Positions 10,999 to 19,626 of a DNA stretch of 64,000 bases are shown here, in pieces; within the stretch, counting starts at the first letter, position 1, and the number at the start of each line of letters is the position of its first letter. A model generated the notes under the pieces. That model was not told where the DNA came from. It was given only the letters and a program-made list of their open reading frames with translations, and did not search any database. The stretch is from contig CAKMXJ010000007.1 in the NCBI GenBank assembly GCA_928724745.1, forward strand, positions 310,001 to 374,000, read 5' to 3'. The stretch is from Anthracocystis setariae (Eukaryota > Basidiomycota > Ustilaginomycetes > Ustilaginales > Ustilaginaceae). The translations under genes and the position numbers were made by a program.

Positions 10999-11668
10999 GA
11001 TAGCTGATAGAGAAGGAGCGTAACGTTTCTTGCCTGGGATCTTTGCAAGTTGGACCCTGAAAGTAACAGTCAAGTGCTACTTAGATATTATTAATAATCT
11101 AAGCGTAAAGCGTACGCAGCCGGCCGAGATGGACACGCGAGAAGCAGAGTGTTGCGCTGTCCACCAAAGCGACAGAAAGCACATTCCAGCCAAGCCAAAT
11201 ACAATTACTACAGCACAGTAACTCGTCGCGCTCTGACAACCAAATGGACGGTGCATTTCACGCGTTTTTCGCGGCCAAAATGCCGAACCCTGAATAACGC
11301 TGCCGTGGCATCTGCTGCTGCTGCTGCATCACATCACAAAATGCACCTCTCTCTCTCTCTCTCGCCGAGCAATGCTGCTCAAACTAAAACGCACCGCCCC
11401 CGTCCCCAAAAAAAAGCACGCGTGCATATGCACCAGCTAGGCCTTAGCCGCTCACCTTTTCTTTCCTTCCGCCAACCAGGACGCCACCGACTCTACTGCA
11501 TCGAGCAGAGCAGCCACATCCAAGCAAAGCTTGCCGCTGGTCGGATTCAAACTGCTGCTTCCTTCATCACTTGGACGTTCCTCGTCAGCACCGTCTGGCT
11601 ACAACAACGTGCACCTTTCATCAAACTAAGCGTCTGCATCACTTGCCACATCCATCATCCCACCCAGC
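10999..11668. other. Divergent promoter region between the Asnsd1-like and TBC genes
   Basis: The two genes are transcribed away from each other. The interval contains a CTG/CTGCTG run near 11310, a CT tract at about 11346-11361 and a CACAGTAAC copy near 11215. I see no supported gene. Confidence 0.6.
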
Positions 11669-14221
11669 ATGGCGCGCAAAGGGTCAAACAATGCCGGATC
11701 GGCTGCTGCTGCTGCTGCTGCTGCTGATGCTGAAACATCATCGGCCTCCGCTCCCACCAATCCCGACATCGAGGTCACTCCCGCACCACCATCTCTAGCA
11801 CATGAGCTCTCCGTTACGCAGCAACACCACACACACGACGGCTACGAATCCAGCACTCACACAGACAACGACGACTTTGAAGATGCAGCTGACGGCTCTC
11901 ACTCCGAGCAGCTCACCCCGTCGTCCAGCGCCGCAGCCACCGACGAGCTTACCTTGGAGCAGAAAGAGCAAAAGCAGACGAAAGCCAACTTGTCCCGACA
12001 AGACCCAATCGACCAAACCCTCAGTCAGCCGTCCATCTCTGATAGTGCTCTTGCTTCCACACCCAAAGCCAAAGAGGCAGCTTTCCCCCATCTCCACCCC
12101 GAAGCCGACATCTCTGCAACCACGCTCGACCACATCGTTACCAGCTCTAGCTCTGCTACGTTTGTCGCACCTGCGGCCAACGACACGATCACCAAAGCCG
12201 ACGAGCCAGACACGCCCCTCAGCTCGGCAGACATCCGCGACTCGCAGTCCGCATCCGACAGCCTGATCCTCGATGAAGAAGCAGCCAAAGCTACGCTGCC
12301 CGATTCTGTCGACCAAGTGCCCCCCTCTGTGGGAGCCACATCCATGCTCGAGCCGGACGAGACCATCTCCAACCCCTTTGCCTCGGACGACCCATCTGCG
12401 CAGCCCATCAACTTCTCGCAAAACGCCGCCGAGTCCGAATCAGGCGCGATCCCAGATACTCCTCACGTCAACTCGAACCACTTCTCCGTCGTCTCGCTCG
12501 GTAGTGGTGCAGATGCCGCCGACGACGCCAGCTGGGCTGCCACCAACCGGCACGATACCCGTCGCGATACCATCACCACCAATGGCGCCAGGAGCAGCAG
12601 TGTGGTCGAAGCGCACTCGACGGATTCCAAACCGGATTCGCCCTCGAATTACGACTTCCTCCTCGCCCGCCTCGACTCCCAGAACAAGCGACTCAGCGGC
12701 GACCCAAAGCAAATGCGCGCCAGCATCGATGGAGCCGTCAAGCTCCGCGAGCATTTCGAAAAATTGAGGGACGAAAAACGACATTCGCGCTCCGACTCGC
12801 AGAACCGCGTCCTCGAGCAAGTAGCCTCTAGCCACGACACGAACGGCCACCAATCTTCCACGAGCCAAGGCGTCGAGGCGCAACACGAGTCGACCCTTTC
12901 CAATTCTATTCCCGAGACAACGGCGTGGGAGGGTCCCCCGACCGAAGAATTGGGCGACGACCAGATCGATTGGGAGTTTTGGGGGGATGTCATGTCAAAC
13001 TACCAGCAGGTGGCGCGCAACCAGCCGCGGCAACTCTCACGCGCCATTCAAGCCGGCATTCCACCGGCGCTGCGCGGGATGATGTGGCAGCTGATGAGCA
13101 GCAGCAAGAACGAGGAGATGGAGATCATCTATGCCTACTATCTCAAGCAAACCAGCACGCACGAAAAAGCGATCCGGCGCGATCTCAACCGAACCTTCCC
13201 GGAGCAGGACTACTTCCAGGATGGCAAGGGCGTAGGCCAGGAGAATCTGTTCAACGTCATCAAGGCGTATTCGCTCTACGACCCGGAGGTCGGCTATTGC
13301 CAGGGTATGCAATTCGTCGTGGGCCCATTGCTGCTCAACATGCCGGATGAGGAAGCGTTTAGTACGTTTGTCCGTCTGATGAAGTCGTACGACCTTCGTG
13401 GCCACTTTACGCCGAACATGCCGGCGCTGCAATTGCGGCTGTTCCAGTTTGACCGCCTGCTCGAGGACTTTTTGCCGCTGTTGCATCGGCATCTCGTGCG
13501 CCAGGGGGTCAAATCGAGCATGTATGCCAGCCAGTGGTTCATGACGCTGTTTTCGTACCGCTTTCCGCTCGACTTTGTCTACAGGATCCTGGATTCGGTG
13601 TTTGCCGAGGGAGTCGAGGCGTTGTTTAGATTTGCGATTGCGCTGATGAAGAAGAACGAGGAGAGGTTGTTGGAGATGAACTTTGACCAGGCGGTGAATT
13701 TCCTCAAATTGGAGCTGTTTGAATGCTACCGTCGCGAGGCGTCGTCGTCGTCCTCCTTGTCGTCGACTGGAGATGGGGCCAGCGGTGGGGAGGGGGAGAG
13801 GATGTCGGTGCGATCGACGAGTTCGAGTTTGGGTAGTGGCAAGGAGGGTAGGTCGGAGTACAAGACGAACGAATTTGTGCGCGATGCATTCGAGATCAAG
13901 ATCACTCCGTTCATACTCGATACCTATGCAGGCGAGTTCGACGTCCAAGTGCGTGCAGCCAACGCACACCGGAGAGAAGTCGAGGCGCTCCGTCTGGTCA
14001 ACCGAAACCTCTCGGCCCGGGTCAAGGCGTTGGAAGAACAACTCAATTCGGTCAACGCAGAACACGTCGAAATGGTCAAAGACGTCGTCATGGCCAAAAT
14101 CGCCAAAGAGGAAATGGCAGAAGAACTGGTCAAGTACAAGATGATGTATGCAGAAGCCGTGCTAGAAGCAGACCAGCAGGGAAGTGCATCGCATAGAGCT
14201 AGTTCAGGTACCGAGTTTTGA
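11669..14221 (+). CDS. TBC-domain Rab GTPase-activating protein (Gyp5/EVI5 type)
   Basis: The product is 850 residues. The first ~430 are disordered, Ser/Ala/Asp-rich and start with a poly-Ala run. The TBC domain spans about residues 445-690. It shows both catalytic fingers: IRRDLNRTFPEQ (arginine finger, IxxDxxR, near residue 500) and GYCQGMQF (glutamine finger, near residue 541). A Ser-rich insert follows, and then a coiled coil (about 755-840). TBC proteins speed up GTP hydrolysis on Rab GTPases. The TBC-then-coiled-coil order resembles yeast Gyp5/Gyl1 and animal EVI5, which act in exocytic and Golgi traffic. The exact Rab target is an inference. The gene is intronless and converges with TOP2, with 200 bases between stop codons. 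Confidence 0.87.
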   Translation: MARKGSNNAGSAAAAAAAADAETSSASAPTNPDIEVTPAPPSLAHELSVTQQHHTHDGYESSTHTDNDDFEDAADGSHSEQLTPSSSAAATDELTLEQKEQKQTKANLSRQDPIDQTLSQPSISDSALASTPKAKEAAFPHLHPEADISATTLDHIVTSSSSATFVAPAANDTITKADEPDTPLSSADIRDSQSASDSLILDEEAAKATLPDSVDQVPPSVGATSMLEPDETISNPFASDDPSAQPINFSQNAAESESGAIPDTPHVNSNHFSVVSLGSGADAADDASWAATNRHDTRRDTITTNGARSSSVVEAHSTDSKPDSPSNYDFLLARLDSQNKRLSGDPKQMRASIDGAVKLREHFEKLRDEKRHSRSDSQNRVLEQVASSHDTNGHQSSTSQGVEAQHESTLSNSIPETTAWEGPPTEELGDDQIDWEFWGDVMSNYQQVARNQPRQLSRAIQAGIPPALRGMMWQLMSSSKNEEMEIIYAYYLKQTSTHEKAIRRDLNRTFPEQDYFQDGKGVGQENLFNVIKAYSLYDPEVGYCQGMQFVVGPLLLNMPDEEAFSTFVRLMKSYDLRGHFTPNMPALQLRLFQFDRLLEDFLPLLHRHLVRQGVKSSMYASQWFMTLFSYRFPLDFVYRILDSVFAEGVEALFRFAIALMKKNEERLLEMNFDQAVNFLKLELFECYRREASSSSSLSSTGDGASGGEGERMSVRSTSSSLGSGKEGRSEYKTNEFVRDAFEIKITPFILDTYAGEFDVQVRAANAHRREVEALRLVNRNLSARVKALEEQLNSVNAEHVEMVKDVVMAKIAKEEMAEELVKYKMMYAEAVLEADQQGSASHRASSGTEF

Positions 14222-14421
14222 AATTTCAACACGCATCCCACCCGAGATTCTCTGCTTTGATAACTCTCCCAACTACAGTAATCGGGACGCGACAAATGAC
14301 TGGTGAGATTGGTGGATCTGCGAAACGGGAATTGGACAACAACAACAACAACAAAAAATACAGTACGCTTTGCGACGAACACAGGGTTGCTGTAGATAAT
14401 GGTGGTGGAGCTGGTGAGAGC

Positions 14422-17400
14422 TTAGAAATCGTCGTCGTCGTCGTCATCCGAGTCGATCTTGTAGCTGGTTTTTGCCGAGGCGTTGCGAGTGGATCTAGCC
14501 GCCGCCGCCGCAGGTGGCCTTCGCGAAGGGGCAGCGGGACTGTCGATGGCAAAAGAGTCTTCGCTATCGGCTCCATTCGTTGCGACGGCTTTCTTTCGTC
14601 CCAAACCGACGGCCTTTCGCGCTTTTGGAGCGGGAAGCAACTCTTCTTCCGAGTCAGAGAGCGAGAACGTCTTGCGTGCCTCCTCAGCTTTACCAGCCGC
14701 AATCTTCTTAGGAGCAGCCGTCTTCTTCACGGCTGCAGTCTTGCGGAATATGGGCGCGAGCTTGACATTGTCCTTGTCCTCTTCACCCTCATCGAGCTCG
14801 ATGATCTTGGGCGTGGTGGCTCGAGAGGCGGTGGCGGACCTCGAAGCAGCAACGTTGGCACGCGGCTTCTTGACCACCCCATTGCTGGTCGTAGCCATGA
14901 GCGCAGCAAAATCATCCTCATCCAAGGCATCCGCAGCCGCACGCTTCCTAGCCGGACTGGCACGAGCAAACGCAGCCGCAGCCTTCTTCTTGTTAACCGC
15001 CTTGGGTTTAAACTCATCTTCCGAGTCCTCACCAAGATCCATCGCGTCATCATCCTCTTCCTCCCCATCCGAATTGAGAGGCTTCTTGAGCACCCGACGC
15101 GCCGCCCCTCCCTTAGCTGCAGGCTTTTTGATCTGCTTGCCCTTCTGCACCTTGACCGTGACATCCCTAAGCCGACGCTCATCCTCGGCAAGCGCCTCGT
15201 CCCAATGCTCGAGGAACTTGGCCAAATCCTCGTCCCACAGGTTCTGCGGCGTTCGGCCGATAAGCACCATAAGCTCCTGCTCCTTGAGATCGCGTTCCTT
15301 GAGCAACTTTTCCACCTTCTCCTTGGTCAAGTTGTAGATCGCCATGTTGAGCAAGTAGTCGTAGTCCGAGTCGGCCGAGTTCTCCTCCTCGTCGACCGCC
15401 TCGTCTTCGTCGTGCTCTTCAGCTACAGCCGCCTTTCCAGTCTTGGGGAACGGTCGGAAGTTCTTCTTTCGCAACTCGGCGACAATGTCGGCACGCTTCC
15501 TCTTCGAGACCACAAGCTTGTTGGTGATGATCTCCTCCACAAAGCGAGCCTGGTTCGAAAGGCGTTCGTAAGCGAGCTTGAGTTGATCCACCAGATGCTC
15601 CTTTCGCTTCTGATAGTACGAGAAACGCAACAGGTAAAAGTCTTCGAGGATCTCTTCGGGCGAAGTGTACTTCTTGATCTTGCCATCCTGGTCGAACAGT
15701 ACCATGTTTGAAGTGGCAATCTGGGTCGAGAGCTTGAAGAAGGCATCCGCTCCCTTTTCGGCGATCTCGGCTTGACCCTTGGCAGTGAGCTCCACGATAA
15801 AGTGCACGGTAGACTCGGTGTGATACTCTTTGTAGTCCTTGATGGTGGCAGCCACCTTTTCACTCGAGACGATGCGCTCCTCTAGACTCTCCTTGAACGG
15901 CGACGTCCAAGAGCGGATGGGCAATTCGGTGATCTCCCACGTCTTGTCGTCCATCTGTGTGGCCCGACCTGTGATCTTGAAACGGCCTGGATTGAATTCT
16001 TCAATGTCACCGGTGAAGCCTCGGTACCACGGCTTCATGGGAATCAACTCTTCGCCCGCCATGCGTCGTCGCAAGTTGTTGACAATGTCGTGAGGATTGT
16101 AGTTGGGTACCGAAGTGGACCAACCAGTACCGATACCTTCCGCTCCGTTGATGAGCACCTGGGGCACCACAGGAATGTACCACAGAGGTTCGACCTTCTG
16201 ACCATCGTCATCGAGATATTCGAGAAGAGCATCGTCGGGCGCAGGGAACAGGGCGCGGGTCATCTTGGGCAGAGCCGTGAAGATGTACCTGCCCGAAGCT
16301 GCATCTTTACCACCGAGCAGTCGCGAACCGAATTGACCCCTGGGATCGAGCAGGTTGATGTTGTTGCTTCCGACAAAGTTCTGAGCCAAGCCGACAATGG
16401 TCATGACAAGCGCCGCTTCACCGTGATGGTACGCTGCCTGACCCATGACGTTTCCGACCAACGAGTTGACCTTGATCTCGGCATTGTTCTTCTTCTCAAA
16501 CATGACGTACATGACCTTACGCTGACCCGGCTTGAGACCGTCCACGACCGAGGGGATCGAACGGACATTGTCGGCCATGGAGAAGAGGATCAGCTCCTTG
16601 TTGATGAAATCGGCGTAGGGGATCTTGTCGATGTTGTGGTCGAGGTAGGTACCGGGTCGGAACTGACGCAGCCATTCCTTTCGGTCGTCGGCCTTCTTCT
16701 TGTTGAAGGCGAGATCGATCAGTTCGCGGTCTCCTTCACGGAGGGTGTCGAAGGGAAGCATATGCTTGTCCATGGCACGGAAGTACTTTTTGGCATCCTG
16801 GGGATCCGAGGTACCCAGACCCTTGTAGTACTTGATGTGCCAGCCTTTGCCAGCGTTGTTCTCTTCCTTCCAAGTGAGATATTCGGGAAGCGTGAAGAAG
16901 GACAACTCCTTCTTGCCCTTGGTACACCTGACGATGGGGGTGATGAACTCGACGAGGAAGCCGGGAATCTTGAGCAGCGATGGGTAGAAGTGGTCGAGGA
17001 AGTTGATGATGAGACCTTTGATGTGCGAGCCATCGTGATCCTGATCGGTCATGATCATGATGCTTCCGTATCGCAGACTGCTAACGTCGAGATACTGCTT
17101 GCCGTGCTGGAGACCGAGAATTTCCTTGATGGCCTTGATCTCGGCGTTCTTCATGATCTGGTCATGGGTGGCCTCACGCACGTTCAAGAGCTTACCTCGC
17201 AACGGGAAGACACCGAAATTGTCTCTGCCAACTTCGACGAGACCGGACACGGCAAGCGTCTTGGCGGAATCACCTTCGGTCAGAATGAGAGTACAGTCTT
17301 TGGCTTTCCTGCCACCGGCGTTGTTGGCATCTTCCAGCTTGGGTTGGTTTGTGATCCTGGTACGCTTGTGACCGTCGGTCTTCTTCAAGGCCTGATCCTG

Positions 17401-18906
17401 CTTGTAGCGCGCAAAGCTGACGATGTTGTCGATGACACCGGATTTGAAGATCTTCCTGGCGAATTCGTCGGTAAGCGTCCACTTGCTTCCGAAAGCGCTC
17501 TGCTTGAGGGTGAGTGTCTCTTTGGTCTGACCGTCGAAGGTGGGATTGACAATCTGACAGTTGACAAAGACCCAAAGCTGCTGACGCACCTGGTTGGGCA
17601 TGACTTTGCCGGTCTTCTTGTCCTTCTTGACTTGGTCAATGAGACGAGAGATGACCTGGTCAGCGACATGGTCGACGTGCTTACCACCCTTGATGGTGGC
17701 GATGTTGTTGACGAAAGAGACCTGTCGGAATTCGCCGTCAGATACGGCGAAGGCCACTTCCCAATTGCGACCCTTGTCCACGGTAGACTCGTAGATGATG
17801 TTGGGCTTGGAGGCAGCGCCGACGGGCATGTCTGCGCCACTTCCCTGGCTTTCCTCTGTCTTGCCTCCAAGCTCGTTGATGGCGGTGACGTACATCTCGA
17901 CGTACTGTTTGAAATTTTTGATCTTGAGAAGCTCTCCATTGAGTGTCACTTTGATACCCTTGACGGTTCCAGCCATATCGTAGACACGTTTGAGCATGAG
18001 AGCCTCCATGTCATCGTCGATCGACTCGACACCAAACAGCTTCAGATCGGGCTTGAAGGTGATGCACGTGTACTCTTCGGCCTTGGTGTGCTTGGTGATC
18101 TTGGGCTTGGCCTTGTCGTGCATATTGTTGGTAAAGGTCTGCTTGTACTTGCACTGGGTCTTGGCATCGGCGGTCTCGACGGTGAACTCGGTCGAGTAGA
18201 TGTTGGCGAGCTTGGCACCGTAACCGTTTCTACCACCGGTGACCTTGGCCTCGTTGTCGTCGTAGTTGGACGAGGTGAGAAGATGACCAAAGATGAGCTC
18301 TGGGATGTAGACTCGCTCTTTGTCGTGCATTTCGACCGGGATACCATGGCCGTTGTTCCAGACCATGATGGAGTTTTCGTCGCGGTTGATGGTTACCTTG
18401 AGATGGGTCATGTTGGGATCTCGCGCCTTGTTATCCGCAGCGTTGACGAGGATCTCGTCAAAGATCTTGTAAAAACCAGGGACAAAGGTTGTCTCGCGAT
18501 AGGCCATCTGTTGCTTGGTCTTGTCAAACACCCAGAGCTTCTCTGTATGCTTCTCGATACTGCCGATGTAGGTATCAGGACGTTTGAGAATATGCTCAAG
18601 CTGCGAGAGCTTCTGGTAGGTTTCGGAGGCACTCTTACTGTTGGCGGACTTGGAAGGGACAGGAGGTTGGAAAGAGACATCCGCCTCGCTGTCCATCATG
18701 CTGACGTCGGGATCGCTGTCGGCACCGTTGCTGTTTCTTTTGGCAAGAGGCTGTTTCTTTGGCTTGGCGGTGCCGTTGGCCTTGGAAGCGGCTGGTTTGG
18801 CGCCAGTGGCCTTGGGCTTTGCGGCAGGTTTGGGTTTGGCAGCGCCGGCCTTCTTTGGAGCGGGAAGCGTGAAGCTCTCGGACGCATCTGAGTTGTAGTC
18901 AGACAT
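14422..18906 (-). CDS. TOP2: DNA topoisomerase II
   Basis: The preferred start at 18906 (MSDYNSDASES) gives 1494 aa, close to other fungal Top2 proteins. Order: basic N-terminal tail; GHKL ATPase with LEHILKRPDTYIGS, ILVNAADNK and GRNGYGAKL; TOPRIM with LTEGDSAKTLAV (about residue 540) and MTDQDHDGSHI; and the breakage-reunion core with DPRGQFGSRLLGGKDAA and the catalytic tyrosine (residue 874) in SGRYIFT. The last ~280 residues are an acidic/basic C-terminal tail ending in a run of aspartates. The enzyme passes one duplex through another in replication and chromosome segregation. The frame continues upstream without a stop to 19311, discussed as a finding. Confidence 0.97.
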   Translation of the reverse strand: MSDYNSDASESFTLPAPKKAGAAKPKPAAKPKATGAKPAASKANGTAKPKKQPLAKRNSNGADSDPDVSMMDSEADVSFQPPVPSKSANSKSASETYQKLSQLEHILKRPDTYIGSIEKHTEKLWVFDKTKQQMAYRETTFVPGFYKIFDEILVNAADNKARDPNMTHLKVTINRDENSIMVWNNGHGIPVEMHDKERVYIPELIFGHLLTSSNYDDNEAKVTGGRNGYGAKLANIYSTEFTVETADAKTQCKYKQTFTNNMHDKAKPKITKHTKAEEYTCITFKPDLKLFGVESIDDDMEALMLKRVYDMAGTVKGIKVTLNGELLKIKNFKQYVEMYVTAINELGGKTEESQGSGADMPVGAASKPNIIYESTVDKGRNWEVAFAVSDGEFRQVSFVNNIATIKGGKHVDHVADQVISRLIDQVKKDKKTGKVMPNQVRQQLWVFVNCQIVNPTFDGQTKETLTLKQSAFGSKWTLTDEFARKIFKSGVIDNIVSFARYKQDQALKKTDGHKRTRITNQPKLEDANNAGGRKAKDCTLILTEGDSAKTLAVSGLVEVGRDNFGVFPLRGKLLNVREATHDQIMKNAEIKAIKEILGLQHGKQYLDVSSLRYGSIMIMTDQDHDGSHIKGLIINFLDHFYPSLLKIPGFLVEFITPIVRCTKGKKELSFFTLPEYLTWKEENNAGKGWHIKYYKGLGTSDPQDAKKYFRAMDKHMLPFDTLREGDRELIDLAFNKKKADDRKEWLRQFRPGTYLDHNIDKIPYADFINKELILFSMADNVRSIPSVVDGLKPGQRKVMYVMFEKKNNAEIKVNSLVGNVMGQAAYHHGEAALVMTIVGLAQNFVGSNNINLLDPRGQFGSRLLGGKDAASGRYIFTALPKMTRALFPAPDDALLEYLDDDGQKVEPLWYIPVVPQVLINGAEGIGTGWSTSVPNYNPHDIVNNLRRRMAGEELIPMKPWYRGFTGDIEEFNPGRFKITGRATQMDDKTWEITELPIRSWTSPFKESLEERIVSSEKVAATIKDYKEYHTESTVHFIVELTAKGQAEIAEKGADAFFKLSTQIATSNMVLFDQDGKIKKYTSPEEILEDFYLLRFSYYQKRKEHLVDQLKLAYERLSNQARFVEEIITNKLVVSKRKRADIVAELRKKNFRPFPKTGKAAVAEEHDEDEAVDEEENSADSDYDYLLNMAIYNLTKEKVEKLLKERDLKEQELMVLIGRTPQNLWDEDLAKFLEHWDEALAEDERRLRDVTVKVQKGKQIKKPAAKGGAARRVLKKPLNSDGEEEDDDAMDLGEDSEDEFKPKAVNKKKAAAAFARASPARKRAAADALDEDDFAALMATTSNGVVKKPRANVAASRSATASRATTPKIIELDEGEEDKDNVKLAPIFRKTAAVKKTAAPKKIAAGKAEEARKTFSLSDSEEELLPAPKARKAVGLGRKKAVATNGADSEDSFAIDSPAAPSRRPPAAAAARSTRNASAKTSYKIDSDDDDDDDF

Positions 18907-19626
18907 GTTGTAGGTGGTTGTCGTGAACAGACGGCTGTGAAACGGGAGTTGCGTGCGTGGGATGTGTGGCGTGACTGGGTATAGAGAGGATGAAAGGCGT
19001 GGGACGCGTTGGCTCAGGCCTTGTCTTGATGAAGCGATGAGAGCTTGAGGCGACCGAATGGCGTGTTGGAAGAGAGAGGCGGCGCCAGGCAGCCAGCTAT
19101 TTGGAGGAATGGTGGTGGGTGCCCACGAGTTGAGGGCGATGGCAGCTGCTCTTGTATTCAAGCAGCTGGCTATAAACGTAACGGGATCGGTGACGGCGTT
19201 CTTGATGAGTGGTTGGTGACAGCAAGGAGGCAGTGAGGCAGCCAAGTGAAATCCTTCAGTCAACTCAATATATATTATAACAGCGTTGTGCGCAACGCCC
19301 GACCGAAGCAAGCTCGGCGCTCAGTTTTGCGCAAGCTGCCAAGTGTTGGCTCAGAGTGTGGCGCGACCGACCGACCGACTGTTGAGAGCAACACAGCTAT
19401 AAACTTTTACACTTTTTCAAAACGCGTCTCCACGTGATTCCATTCAACTCTGTTACATCGCAACGTCACACAAATCCTCATTTGTGTGATCGTGCATGTG
19501 ACTACGTGACCCTGTCTGGTGTATTGTAGGTGCAGTACAGTATGTGCTAGTTAGCATCGCCGTCGCAACGCTGAGTATGATTGCAAGTACAGTACAGTGG
19601 TGAGTCTGAAACGTCAATATATTTTG
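18907..19626. other. TOP2 upstream region, and the 3' side of the seryl-tRNA synthetase gene
   Basis: An AT-rich TATA-like stretch lies at about 19264-19280 (ATATATATTATAA), some 360 bases before the TOP2 ATG on the minus strand. Between 19500 and 19600 there are two copies of the dispersed motif (19533-19542 and 19588-19598). Nothing here looks coding apart from the open frame 5' of TOP2. Confidence 0.55.

Noticed and set aside
16090..18891. 933-codon plus-strand frame opposite TOP2
   Set aside because: It is the complement of a highly conserved gene. Long shadow frames are expected in GC-rich, codon-biased DNA; the residues match nothing.
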